DNA from: Acidovorax sp. GW101-3H11
GTDB taxonomy: Bacteria; Pseudomonadota; Gammaproteobacteria; Burkholderiales; Burkholderiaceae_C
Direction: 5' to 3'
NCBI RefSeq assembly: GCF_001633105.1
Contig: NZ_LUKZ01000025.1
Coordinates: forward strand, 62,001 to 126,000
DNA: 64,000 nt
The notes below the pieces were generated by a model, which worked only from the letters and a program-made list of their open reading frames with translations, was not told the DNA's origin and did no database searches. Shown here piece by piece: positions 1 through 8,285 of the stretch (position 1 is its first letter; the number at the start of each line of letters is the position of its first letter). The position numbers were made by a program, and so were the translations under genes.

Positions 1-998
1 GAGCCCGCGCGCTCCAGGCCCTCGGCCAGCACGCGCATGTTGACGTAGGCCTCCAGGCTGCCCAGCGTGAAGTCCTGCTGGCCCTTGGTGCGCATGGCGG
101 CCTGGTAGTCGCGCACCAGTTGCGTCTTGGCGCGGTTGGGGTCGGGCATGACCATGGTCACGGCAATGCCACTGCCCGCATCGCCCAGCTGCTTGAGGCC
201 GTCGCTGGTCAGCGTCACGCTCACACCGGCCATCAGCACGCCTGGCACGGTTTTCTTGATGCCACGCACCAGCTCCACCGAGGCCGCGCCCGCCGTGGCC
301 AACAGCACGGCGGCGGGGCGGGCCTCGGCCACCTTGGCCAGCACGTCGGCCAGGTTCTTGCCGTCGGTGGCCAGCGCGGCCTGCACGGTGGGTTGGATGT
401 TCTGCTCGGCCAGCGAGCGCGTGGCGTCTTCCAGCATCTCGCGGCCGTAGCCGTTGTCCAGGTACACCACGCCGATGCCCTTGAGCCCCATGCCCGCCAG
501 GCGCTGCACCAGGCGGCGCACTTCGTCGGTGTAGCTGGCGCGCACATGGAACACGTTGCGCCCGCCCTTGCGCAGCGACGACGCGCCCGTGAGCGGCGCC
601 ACGTAAGGGATGCCCGCCTCTTCGATCAGCGGCAGGATGGCCGTGTTGTTGGGTGTGCCCACGCACGACAGCAGCGCAAAGGCGCTGCCCTGGCCGATCA
701 TCTGCTTGACGTTGTCGGTGGTGCGCTGGGGCACGTAGCCGTCGTCCACCATGTTGAACTGCAGGGTGCGGCCATGCACGCCGCCGCGGCCGTTGATGTG
801 CGCAAGCGCCGCTTCGGCACCCTGCTTGATGTCCTGCCCAAAACCCGCCAGCGGGCCGCTGAGCGCGGCCGAGCAGCCGATGGTCAGCGTCTTGCCGGTG
901 ATGCCGCCCTCTTGCGCCCAGGCGTTGCGCATGAAGACAGGGGCAGCCAATGCGGCTGTGGTGTGGGAGGCAAGGGTGACAAACTGGCGACGCTGCAT
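1..998 (-). CDS. ABC transporter substrate-binding protein, branched-chain amino acid type (partial)
   Basis: Periplasmic ligand-binding protein of the Peripla_BP_6/LivK type, which would deliver an amino acid or related small acid to an ABC importer. The frame starts at 998 and runs off the left window edge, so about 332 codons are visible and the C-terminus is missing. The N-terminus has a twin-arginine-like start (MQRRQF) followed by a hydrophobic stretch ending in AWA-Q, consistent with export. The mature part opens with GKTLTIGCSAALSGPLAGFG, the family's usual first strand and ligand loop, and later has LLSCVGTPNNTAI and VYLDNGYGRE. No permease or ATPase is visible in the window, so the ligand is unknown. 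Confidence 0.85.
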   Translation of the reverse strand, partial: MQRRQFVTLASHTTAALAAPVFMRNAWAQEGGITGKTLTIGCSAALSGPLAGFGQDIKQGAEAALAHINGRGGVHGRTLQFNMVDDGYVPQRTTDNVKQMIGQGSAFALLSCVGTPNNTAILPLIEEAGIPYVAPLTGASSLRKGGRNVFHVRASYTDEVRRLVQRLAGMGLKGIGVVYLDNGYGREMLEDATRSLAEQNIQPTVQAALATDGKNLADVLAKVAEARPAAVLLATAGAASVELVRGIKKTVPGVLMAGVSVTLTSDGLKQLGDAGSGIAVTMVMPDPNRAKTQLVRDYQAAMRTKGQQDFTLGSLEAYVNMRVLAEGLERAG

Positions 999-1173
999 GA
1001 TAGGAAACCGACTCCGGGAAAAAGCACAATGCACAACCCGGGCGTGCCGGTGAGACACTCACTGCACGCTGACCCGGCAAGCCGCCGACCCCCGGGGGAA
1101 CCCGGCATTCTATGGAGCCGAAGCGCCGCGCAGTAGTGTGCCGCCTCTACCCCGCCCCCTTTTTGAGATCACC

Positions 1174-1596
1174 ATGCCCATCTGGAAAAAGCCCATCGAT
1201 CTGGCCCTGCTGAAGGCCGCCAACCGCAACACCGCCGTAGAGCACCTGGGCATCGAATTTGTCGAGGTGGGTGACGACTTTCTGCGCGCCCGGGTGCCGG
1301 TGGACCACCGCACCGTCCAGCCTTTTGGCCTGCTGCACGGCGGCGTCAGCGTGGTGCTGGCCGAGTCCATGGGCTCCACCGGCGCCTACTACACCCTGCC
1401 CGAGGGCTACCGCGCCGTGGGCCTGGACATCAACGCCAACCACCTGCGCTCTGCCACCAGCGGCTGGGTGACCGGCACAGCCAAGCCTGTGCACATCGGC
1501 CGCACCACGCATGTGTGGCACATCGATCTGCACAACGAAGCGGGCGAGCTGACCTGTGTGTCGCGGCTGACGATGGCGATCCTCGCACCCCGGTAG
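1174..1596 (+). CDS. Hotdog-fold acyl-CoA thioesterase, YdiI/PaaI-like
   Basis: A 140-residue single-domain hotdog thioesterase that would hydrolyse an acyl- or aroyl-CoA in the cytoplasm. It resembles E. coli YdiI along its whole length. QPFGLLHGG (residues 49-57) is the family motif, and Glu64 in VVLAES is at the position of the catalytic glutamate. GLDINANHLRSA and WHIDLHNEAGELTCVSRLTMAIL match the closing strands. I chose the ATG at 1174 because the protein then begins like YdiI; an upstream GTG at 1138 would add 12 unconserved residues. The YdiI role in menaquinone synthesis should not be assumed here. A long GC-rich repeat begins 7 bases after the stop. Confidence 0.88.
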   Translation: MPIWKKPIDLALLKAANRNTAVEHLGIEFVEVGDDFLRARVPVDHRTVQPFGLLHGGVSVVLAESMGSTGAYYTLPEGYRAVGLDINANHLRSATSGWVTGTAKPVHIGRTTHVWHIDLHNEAGELTCVSRLTMAILAPR

Positions 1597-1603
1597 AGGA
1601 CTT

Positions 1604-1727
1604 CCCCCTGAGCGGCTGCGCCGCTTCCCCCTTCTCTCTACGCGCTACGCGCTCCGGGAAGGGGGACACCGCCAGCGCGGCGGGGCGGCCCTTGCGCGGC
1701 GGTCCTGGCCTGGGGCGCGCCGGTTTC
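1604..1727 (+). repeat. Stop-codon-proximal GC-rich repeat, copy A
   Basis: A long intergenic element that begins with cccctgagcgg 7 bases after the thioesterase stop and ends near gcgcgccggtttc. It contains a segment gggaagggggacaccgccag and then cgcggcggggcggcccttg, nearly identical to copies near 18.2 kb (same strand) and 47.1 kb (opposite strand). It can form several GC-rich hairpins. Function unknown; a 3'-UTR or terminator-like role is inferred from position. Confidence 0.75.
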
Positions 1728-1750
1728 AAACGGCTGGTGGAAATTTGAGT

Positions 1751-1812
1751 GAAATTGGCCGCCACCGCGCTACCACCATGCCTTGATAGCTATCTATTCA
1801 GTAGCATTCTGC
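1751..1812 (+). repeat. AT-rich gene-end repeat, copy 1
   Basis: One member of a short dispersed family. One end carries gaaattggcc, a GC-rich middle follows, and the other end carries gatagctatctattcagtagc. The AT-rich end supplies the last codons and the stop of the cobalamin adenosyltransferase gene on the minus strand. Confidence 0.55.
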
Positions 1813-2363
1813 TGCGCCAGGCGCTCGCTTTTCCAGTACACATCGTCGCCGCCGTCCATGCGATTGAGCACGCGGGCGAGCACGAACATCAGGTCGGAGA
1901 GGCGGTTGAGGTACTGGCGCGGGGCGTCGTTCAGGGCCTCTTCGTTGCCCAGGGCGACCACGGCGCGTTCGGCGCGGCGGGCCACGGTGCGGCAGATGTG
2001 GGTCTGAGATGCGGCGCGGGTGCCTGCGGGCAGGATGAACTCCTGCAGGCGCGGCAGTGCGGCATTGTGGTGTGACAGGGCGTCGTCCAGTGCCAGCACC
2101 GCATCGGCCTTGAGCAGTTCAAAGCCCGGAATCGACAGCTCGCCGCCCAGGTTGAACAGCTGGTGCTGCACCTCGACCAGCAGCGTGCGGACGTCATCGG
2201 GCATGGGCTCGCACAGCAGCAGGCCGATGTGGGAATTGAGTTCATCCACATCCCCCATGGCGTGGATGCGCAAGCTGTTCTTGGAAACGCGCTGGTTGTT
2301 GCCCAGGCCGGTGGTGCCTGCGTCGCCCGTGCGCGTGGCGATCTGTGAAAGTCGGTTGCCCAT
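1794..2363 (-). CDS. Cob(I)yrinic acid a,c-diamide adenosyltransferase, PduO type
   Basis: A 189-residue PduO-type ATP:cob(I)alamin adenosyltransferase. It attaches the adenosyl group of ATP to reduced cobalamin to give adenosylcobalamin. The N-terminal TRTGDAGTTGLGNNQRV (residues 10-26) is the ATP-binding loop of the family, and the helical C-terminal part carries CRTVARRAERAV and YLNRLSDLMFVLAR, the conserved arginine-rich segment and final helices. The length is normal for the single-domain form. The ATG at 2363 gives the standard MGNRLSQIATRTGD start; upstream in-frame sequence is not conserved. No other cobalamin gene or cobalamin riboswitch is adjacent. The last codons fall in an AT-rich dispersed repeat. 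Confidence 0.93.
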   Translation of the reverse strand: MGNRLSQIATRTGDAGTTGLGNNQRVSKNSLRIHAMGDVDELNSHIGLLLCEPMPDDVRTLLVEVQHQLFNLGGELSIPGFELLKADAVLALDDALSHHNAALPRLQEFILPAGTRAASQTHICRTVARRAERAVVALGNEEALNDAPRQYLNRLSDLMFVLARVLNRMDGGDDVYWKSERLAQQNATE

Positions 2364-2605
2364 GGCGGTGCCTTGCTGAAAACGTAGAAAAAGAAGGAGA
2401 CGTGTGATTCTCCGCCAGCCGCCCCACATGGCTGCGGCGCAACGTCTTGGCACATCCCCGCCACACAACAACACAAAGCGGGCCCGCACCGTTACATGGC
2501 GCAGGCAAATGTTGGCCCAGGCAACAGCAGGCAAGAGTGCTGGCGTGCCGGGCACGGCTGCGGTGCAATGAAACCCTGTTCAACTTCGAAGGAGCTTCGC
2601 TTCCC

Positions 2606-2935
2606 ATGAAAGCACTGCAACGACGCACTTATTCGTTCGACACCCGCAGCGTGATGCTTTTTGCGGCCCTCTCCCTGGGCGGCATGGGTGCATTGCATGC
2701 GCAGACTGCCGCGTCTTCCAGCCAAGCCGCGCCCTATTCCTATGGCCCCGGCACAGGCAACCCATCCAGGGCTGCAACCGACGCCTTCAACCACGCCGAC
2801 ACCGACAAGGACGGCAAGCTGAGCGAAAAAGAAGCGGCCCGACTGCCAGCCATCAGCCAGCGCTTCAAGGAACTCGACACCGACAAGAACGGAACGCTGT
2901 CCACGACCGAATTCGAGAAGGGCATGCACTCTTGA
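2606..2935 (+). CDS. Secreted EF-hand calcium-binding protein
   Basis: A 109-residue exported protein with two canonical EF-hand loops. A signal peptide (hydrophobic residues 16-30, likely cut after AHA near residue 32) precedes a low-complexity Ser/Ala/Gly linker. The loops are DTDKDGKLSEKE at 65-76 and DTDKNGTLSTTE at 91-102, each with Asp/Asn at 1, 3 and 5, Gly at 6 and Glu at 12, so both should bind calcium. The ATG at 2606 has a good ribosome site (aaggag) about 12 bases upstream. The cellular role is unknown; such small periplasmic EF-hand proteins are common in this group and may buffer or sense calcium. The next gene is convergent. Confidence 0.85.
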   Translation: MKALQRRTYSFDTRSVMLFAALSLGGMGALHAQTAASSSQAAPYSYGPGTGNPSRAATDAFNHADTDKDGKLSEKEAARLPAISQRFKELDTDKNGTLSTTEFEKGMHS

Positions 2936-3006
2936 TCGATCCATGTTCGCCGGGGCCATGACCGCCAAGCCTGCTTCCGGCGAATCTCCATCCACGTACT
3001 TCACAG

Positions 3007-3038
3007 GCCCTTCCCGGGATTCAACTCCCGCGAAGGGC
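3007..3038. terminator. Strong hairpin between convergent genes
   Basis: Arms of 13 bases (3007-3019 and 3026-3038) pair with one mismatch around the six-base loop ttcaac. It lies between the convergent EF-hand and amino acid ABC transporter genes. No T-run follows on either strand, so intrinsic termination is only a guess from position. Confidence 0.4.
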
Positions 3039-3075
3039 TGGGCACATGCACGGTGCCCATCAAACCCGAAGTCAC

Positions 3076-3853
<778 letters not shown>

Positions 3854-3870
<17 letters not shown>

Positions 3871-4507
3871 GGAGTTTCCTTTCAAGGGACTGCGCCACCA
3901 GGCTCACCGGGAAGCACAAAACAAAATACAGCAGCGCCACGCAGGCGTAGACGAGGAAGGGCTTGTAGGTGGCGTTGGAAATCATGCTGCCCGCCTTGGT
4001 CAGCTCGACAAAGCCAATCACCGAGGCCAGCGCCGTGCCCTTGATCACCTGCACCAGAAAACCCACCGTGGGCGGCACCGCAATGCGCAGTGCCTGCGGC
4101 AGCACCACGTGGCGCAGCTGCTCACCAAAGTTGAATGCCAGGCTCTGCGCGGCCTCCCACTGGCCCTTGGGGATGGAGGCCACACAGCCGCGCCAGATCT
4201 CGGTGAGGTAGGCGCTGGTGTAGAGCGTGAGCGCCACAGCGGCCGCCGTCCACGGCGATGTCTTGATGCCAAAGAGCGCAATGCCGAAATACGCCAGGAA
4301 CAGCTGCATGAGCAGCGGCGTGCCCTGGAACACCTGTACATAGGCGCCCACCGCGCGGTCCACGCCACGCACTTTGGACAGGCGCAGCACCAGCAGCAGC
4401 AGGCCTACCAGACCGCCACCGATGAAGGCGATGAGAGACAGGGATACCGTCCAGCGCGCTGCCAGCAGCAGGTTGCGCAGGATGTCCCACAGAGAGAACT
4501 CGACCAT
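3854..4507 (-). CDS. Polar amino acid ABC transporter permease (second)
   Basis: A 217-residue HisM/GlnP-type inner-membrane permease. Several hydrophobic segments are visible, including SLIAFIGGGLVGLLLLVL near the N-terminus and FLVYACVALLYFVLCFPVSL at the C-terminus. The EAA loop that docks the ATPase reads GQWEAAQSLAFNFGEQL. It starts 6 bases after the end of the other permease gene and its 3' end overlaps the ATPase gene by 17 bases, so the three are translated as a unit and the two permeases probably form a heterodimer. Confidence 0.92.
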
Positions 4508-4513
4508 GGCGGC

Positions 4514-5188
4514 TTACCTCCCGACCAGGAAACGTGCACCCACCCACATCAACAGGCGGCGGGTGAGCATGGACAGCACCAGGTACACCGCCGTGGCCAG
4601 GATGAAGGCCTCGAACGCGCGGAAGGTGTTGCTGGAGATCAGGTTGGCGGCATAGCTCAGCTCGGGCGTGGAGATCTGCCCACACACGGCCGAGCCCAGC
4701 ATCACGATGATGATCTGGCTGACCATGGCGGGCCACACCTTCTGCAGCGCGGGGGGCAGCACCACACGCCGGAAGGTCTGGCCCGGCGTGAGCGCCAGGC
4801 TGTGCGCGGCTTCGATCTGGCCACGCGGCGTGGCCTCGATACCGGCGCGGATGATCTCGGCCGAGTACGCGCCCAGGTTGATCACCATGGCCAGCACCGA
4901 CGCAAACTCGGGCGAGAGCTTGAGCCCCAGCGCGGGCAGGCCAAAGAACAGGAAGAACAGCTGCACGATGAAGGGCGTGTTGCGCACCAGCTCCACATAG
5001 CTGGCCACGGCCCAGCGCAGCGCGGTAGGCCGGTGGCCCAGGTTGCGCGCACGCGCCCAGGCGCAGGCCGTGCCCAGCAGCAGGCCCAGCCCAGTGCCCA
5101 CGATGGTGAGGCCAATGGTCCAGACCACGCCGCGCACCAGCAGCGGCCAGGCAGACAGCACGGCGGAGAAATCAAGTTGGATCAGCAT
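4514..5188 (-). CDS. Polar amino acid ABC transporter permease (first)
   Basis: A 224-residue permease of the same HisM/GlnP family as the next gene. The N-terminal membrane segment VWTIGLTIVGTGLGLLLG is followed by RNTPFIVQLFFLFFGLP, a typical second segment, and the EAA loop GQIEAAHSLALTPGQTF. It lies third in the order regulator, binding protein, permease, permease, ATPase. A 160-base gap containing a REP-like palindrome separates it from the binding-protein gene upstream. Confidence 0.92.
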   Translation of the reverse strand: MLIQLDFSAVLSAWPLLVRGVVWTIGLTIVGTGLGLLLGTACAWARARNLGHRPTALRWAVASYVELVRNTPFIVQLFFLFFGLPALGLKLSPEFASVLAMVINLGAYSAEIIRAGIEATPRGQIEAAHSLALTPGQTFRRVVLPPALQKVWPAMVSQIIIVMLGSAVCGQISTPELSYAANLISSNTFRAFEAFILATAVYLVLSMLTRRLLMWVGARFLVGR

Positions 5189-5252
5189 GGTGCTTCTCGT
5201 TGTGTGCAGCAGTGGTCAGCTGCCTTGGGTGGCCTTGCCGCAATCCCACCAC

Positions 5253-5323
5253 CCGTTCGGGCTGAGCCCTGTCGAAGCCAGGGCGCGGTCGGGGTGGGGC
5301 TTCGACAAGCTCAGCCTGAACGG
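5253..5323. repeat. REP-like palindrome, intergenic copy
   Basis: Imperfect inverted repeat with arms at 5253-5277 and 5300-5323. The right arm contains cttcgacaagctcag and ends in gaacgg; the left arm is its near complement. It lies between the binding-protein and first permease genes of one operon, a place where such hairpins can protect the upstream message. Two more copies lie inside coding sequence near 23.0 and 23.9 kb. Confidence 0.8.
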
Positions 5324-5348
5324 TGGGGTGTGTCGGCGCCGGGTCCGA

Positions 5349-6170
5349 TCACAGCGGCAGGTCACCCGCAGGGCGGCCCAGCCACTTGCTGGACAGCTTG
5401 TCGATGTCGCCGGACTTGCGCGCCTCGGCAATGATCTCGTTCACGCGCAGGCGCAGCTTGTCTTCGCCCTTGGCCACGCCGATGAAGTTGGGGCTGTCCT
5501 TGAGCAGCAGCTTGTATTCGGTGGCCAGGTTGGGGTTCTTGACCATGATGGTGCCCGCCGTCGATGCGCTGGTCGCAATGGCCTGCGTCTGGCCCGACAC
5601 GAAGGCTGCGATGCTGGCGGCGTGGTCTTCAAAGCGCTTCACGTCCACGCCGGGGGGCGCGACCTTGGCCAGCTCCTGGTCTTCCATCGCGCCGCGCGTG
5701 ACGGCCACCGTCTTGCCCGCCAGGTCGGCAAAGCTCTTGATGTTCAGGCTCTTGCTCGCGAACACGGCCTGGAAGAACGGTGCGTAGGCGGCGGTGAAGT
5801 CGATCACCTTCTCGCGCTCGGGGTTCTTGCCCAGCGTGGAGATCACGAGGTCGGCCTTCTGCGTCTGCAGGTAGGGGATGCGGTTGGCGCTGGTCACGGG
5901 GATCAGCTCCACCTTCACGCCCAGCTTGGCGCCGATGTAGTTGGCCATCTCCACGTCCAGGCCCTGGGGCTTGAGGTCCGTGCCGACAAAGCCGTAGGGC
6001 GGGTAGTCGGTGGGGATGGCGATCTTGATTTCCTTGGCCTTGAGGATGTTGTCCAGCGCGTTCTGCGCGTGGGCGGCAGGCGCCATCAAGGCCGCTGCGA
6101 GGCCGGTGGCGGCGAGCACGCCCAGGGTCAGGCGGCGGGTGGACGAGGTGACGGTGCGGACGGTGGTCAT
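5349..6170 (-). CDS. Amino acid ABC transporter substrate-binding protein
   Basis: A 273-residue periplasmic binding protein of SBP family 3. The signal peptide ends in AHA-Q near residue 36. The mature start KIAIPTDYPPYGFVGTDLKPQGLDVEMANYIGAK is the family's ligand-binding opening, and later KADLVISTLGKNPEREKVIDFT carries the usual acidic/arginine ligand contact region. Its start ATG overlaps the stop of the GntR gene by four bases, which couples them. It supplies substrate to the downstream permease-permease-ATPase genes. The substrate is probably a polar or acidic amino acid; this is inference from family. Confidence 0.92.
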   Translation of the reverse strand: MTTVRTVTSSTRRLTLGVLAATGLAAALMAPAAHAQNALDNILKAKEIKIAIPTDYPPYGFVGTDLKPQGLDVEMANYIGAKLGVKVELIPVTSANRIPYLQTQKADLVISTLGKNPEREKVIDFTAAYAPFFQAVFASKSLNIKSFADLAGKTVAVTRGAMEDQELAKVAPPGVDVKRFEDHAASIAAFVSGQTQAIATSASTAGTIMVKNPNLATEYKLLLKDSPNFIGVAKGEDKLRLRVNEIIAEARKSGDIDKLSSKWLGRPAGDLPL

Positions 6171-6961
6171 AGCAGGGCTCCTAGGTAGGTGGATGCGTCG
6201 GCAGGTGCGTCTGGGTCAGACGCTGGGGGGGTGGAACTCTTGGCGGCTCGGGGCTTGCGCGGGCGGACCGGTGGGGTGGCCTGTGCAGGGCTCTTGCGCA
6301 CCGGCGCGAGCGCATCGCGCAGCCCGGCCAGCGGGTCGCTGCTGGCCTGCAGGCGCAGGGCCGATTGCACGGTGCCGATGTGTTCGGACATGAGCGCTTC
6401 GGCGCGGGCAATGTCGCCCGCCTCCAGCGCCTCGACGATGCGCACATGGTCGGCGCAGCTCTGCGCCGCATCGTGCGACGACTGGTAGAGCATGGCGATG
6501 AGCGTGGTGCGCGCCGTGAAGTCGCGCAGCGTGTCGGCCAGCAGGCTGTTGCCCAGGCATTCGGCCAGGCACACATGGAAGTCGCCCAGCAGAAAGCTGC
6601 GCATGCCCACATCGGTGCCCGCCAGCGCGGCCTTTTCGCGTTGCAGATGGCTTTTGAGCTGGCGCAGCGCGGCCTTGTCCACCACCTTGAGCTGGTGCAG
6701 CAGGCCCAGTTCGATCACGCGGCGCGCTTCGAAGGCCTCGCGCGCTTCGTCTTGCGATGGCTCGATCACATACCAGCCGCGCCGGGCGCTGACGGTGACG
6801 ATGCCCCGCGTGGCCAGCCGCGTGAGCGCCTCGCGCACGATGGTGCGGCTGCAGTCGAACAGCATGGCCAGCTGCTGCTCGCCCAGGCGGGAGCCGGGCG
6901 CGAGCTTTTGCGCCATCACGGCTTCGATGATGCGGTTGCTGATCTCGGTGGCGGTGGTCAT
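6167..6961 (-). CDS. GntR-family regulator (FadR/FCD type)
   Basis: A 264-residue DNA-binding repressor or activator. The N-terminal winged helix includes GSRLGEQQLAMLFDCSRTIVREALTRLA, and the FCD ligand domain follows with FEARRVIELGLL, GDFHVCLAECLGN and DHVRIVEALEAGD, whose histidines and aspartate usually hold a metal. The last 40 or so residues are a Pro/Ala/Arg-rich tail without clear fold. It is the first gene of the amino acid transporter operon and shares ATGA with the binding-protein gene, so it very likely controls its own operon in response to the imported compound. A palindromic site lies 30 bases upstream. Confidence 0.88.
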   Translation of the reverse strand: MTTATEISNRIIEAVMAQKLAPGSRLGEQQLAMLFDCSRTIVREALTRLATRGIVTVSARRGWYVIEPSQDEAREAFEARRVIELGLLHQLKVVDKAALRQLKSHLQREKAALAGTDVGMRSFLLGDFHVCLAECLGNSLLADTLRDFTARTTLIAMLYQSSHDAAQSCADHVRIVEALEAGDIARAEALMSEHIGTVQSALRLQASSDPLAGLRDALAPVRKSPAQATPPVRPRKPRAAKSSTPPASDPDAPADASTYLGALL

Positions 6962-6989
6962 TGCCTGCGGTGACGCAGGTTCCGTGCCA

Positions 6990-7002
6990 ACTGGTATACA
7001 AG
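6990..7002. promoter_or_regulatory. Candidate GntR operator
   Basis: The sequence ctggtatacaag is a near-palindrome of the tggtatacca type bound by many FCD-group GntR proteins. It sits 29-41 bases upstream of the GntR start codon, where it could serve autoregulation of the transporter operon. Assigned from motif and position only. Confidence 0.4.
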
Positions 7003-7177
7003 CTGAATGCACCAGTCTGGCGCACGGATGCTGTGCACCGGGCGGTTCACTGGCACCACGGACACGCCACTTTGCATGCAAGTGGTGCGCGCACATCACA
7101 AGCGGTGCACGCGCGTGCCCGAAAAGTTGGAAGGGAATAGAGAGAGAGAAGAACGAGAAAGAAGGCTGGGCACCCGG

Positions 7178-7642
7178 CTACGCCAGCCCCGCAAGGCGCA
7201 GCAGCCAGGGCAGCAGCAATCCGCCACCCACCGCCACCAGCACTGCCGGATGCCACCACGGCCAGCGCACCGTGCGGCGGTGGCCCAGCGTGCCTTCCAC
7301 CACCGCCTGGCCCGCCAGCAGCACCAGCCACACCAGCAACAGCACCGCGCCCGGGTTGGCAGCCCAGGCGGCCGCCCAGTCGCCCTGGACCAGGGCCGCA
7401 CACGCATGTGTGCCGCCACACAGCGGGCAGGGCATGCCCGTCAGCGCGCGAAACCCGCAGCCCAGGCCCAGCCCGCCCTGCCCCAGCCACCAGGGCGTGG
7501 CGGCCATGGCCAGCGGCCAGCCCAGGCCGAACGCCAGCCGCAGCCGCCGAGCGTTCCCGTCCAGCGGCTGCCAGGCGGGCGATCTGCTCACCGGCACCAC
7601 TACAGGCCCGGGGTCAGAGGGGAGGGAGCGCCACCGGTTCAT
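7178..7642 (-). CDS. DUF2752 membrane protein
   Basis: A 154-residue membrane protein. The family hallmark is present: CGFRALTGMPCPLCGGTHA, with cysteines in a CPLCGG knuckle, followed by three hydrophobic segments (for example AVLLLVWLVLLAGQAVV and AVLVAVGGGLLLPWLL). The biochemical role of DUF2752 is not established. The gene overlaps the end of the upstream membrane-protein gene by 29 bases and probably depends on it for translation, suggesting the two act together. Confidence 0.8.
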   Translation of the reverse strand: MNRWRSLPSDPGPVVVPVSRSPAWQPLDGNARRLRLAFGLGWPLAMAATPWWLGQGGLGLGCGFRALTGMPCPLCGGTHACAALVQGDWAAAWAANPGAVLLLVWLVLLAGQAVVEGTLGHRRTVRWPWWHPAVLVAVGGGLLLPWLLRLAGLA

Positions 7643-8186
7643 CGCCCACCAGCTGGCGCGCCATGTAGTAAGAGCCGATGGTGGACAGCGGCAGCGTCAG
7701 CAGCGCGCCCACGCCGCAGAGCAAAAAGCCCAGAGAACCCACGATGCCCAGCACCAGTGAACAGAAAAACGCCGAGCCCAGGTTCTTCGTCACGATGCTC
7801 CAGGCCTGGTTGAAGGCGGCCACACCATCGCGCTCGCCGCGCGCCACGAGGAACAGCGCCACCGGCGGCAGGGCCATGACCAGCAGACCGGGAATGAAAC
7901 ACAGCATGAAGCCCAGCGACACCACCAGTGAGCTGATGAGCCCGGCCACAAACGCGGGCACAAAATCGTCAAAACCCCGGAAGATGTCGCCGATCTGCAC
8001 CGCCTCACCGCGCGTCTCGCGCTCGATCATGCGCATGTAGCCCACCACCATGGGCCCGGCCAGCAGCCCCGCGCTGATGCTGGCCACCACCATCACCAGC
8101 AAGGTGCACACCACATGGGTGATGGCGTTGTTCTTGAAGGTGCCCCAGGCACCCGACAGGCAATCCCCCACATTGGCTGAAGCCAT
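7614..8186 (-). CDS. Hypothetical multi-pass membrane protein
   Basis: A 190-residue membrane protein with about four hydrophobic segments, including VVCTLLVMVVASISAGLLAG, LISSLVVSLGFMLCFIPGLLVMALPPVALFLVA and SLVLGIVGSLGFLLCGVGALL. The repeated pattern of a helix, a short conserved loop (GFDDFVPAF, AFNQAWSIV) and another helix pair is seen in a widespread but uncharacterised family. The ATG at 8186 is chosen because of the gaggggg tract just upstream; ten upstream in-frame residues are not membrane-like. It overlaps the downstream DUF2752 gene. No function can be named. Confidence 0.75.
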   Translation of the reverse strand: MASANVGDCLSGAWGTFKNNAITHVVCTLLVMVVASISAGLLAGPMVVGYMRMIERETRGEAVQIGDIFRGFDDFVPAFVAGLISSLVVSLGFMLCFIPGLLVMALPPVALFLVARGERDGVAAFNQAWSIVTKNLGSAFFCSLVLGIVGSLGFLLCGVGALLTLPLSTIGSYYMARQLVGDEPVALPPL

Positions 8187-8285
8187 GGCAACCCCCTCTG
8201 TTTGAAGTCTCAGCAAGACGCGAAACCAGTGTAGCGAGCCGCCGCGCAGGCATCTACCTCTGCAGCGACCTCGGCGGCTACTTTG

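Noticed and set aside
2364-2605. Cobalamin riboswitch upstream of the adenosyltransferase
   Set aside because: No B12-box-like conserved core was seen in the gap on the relevant strand.
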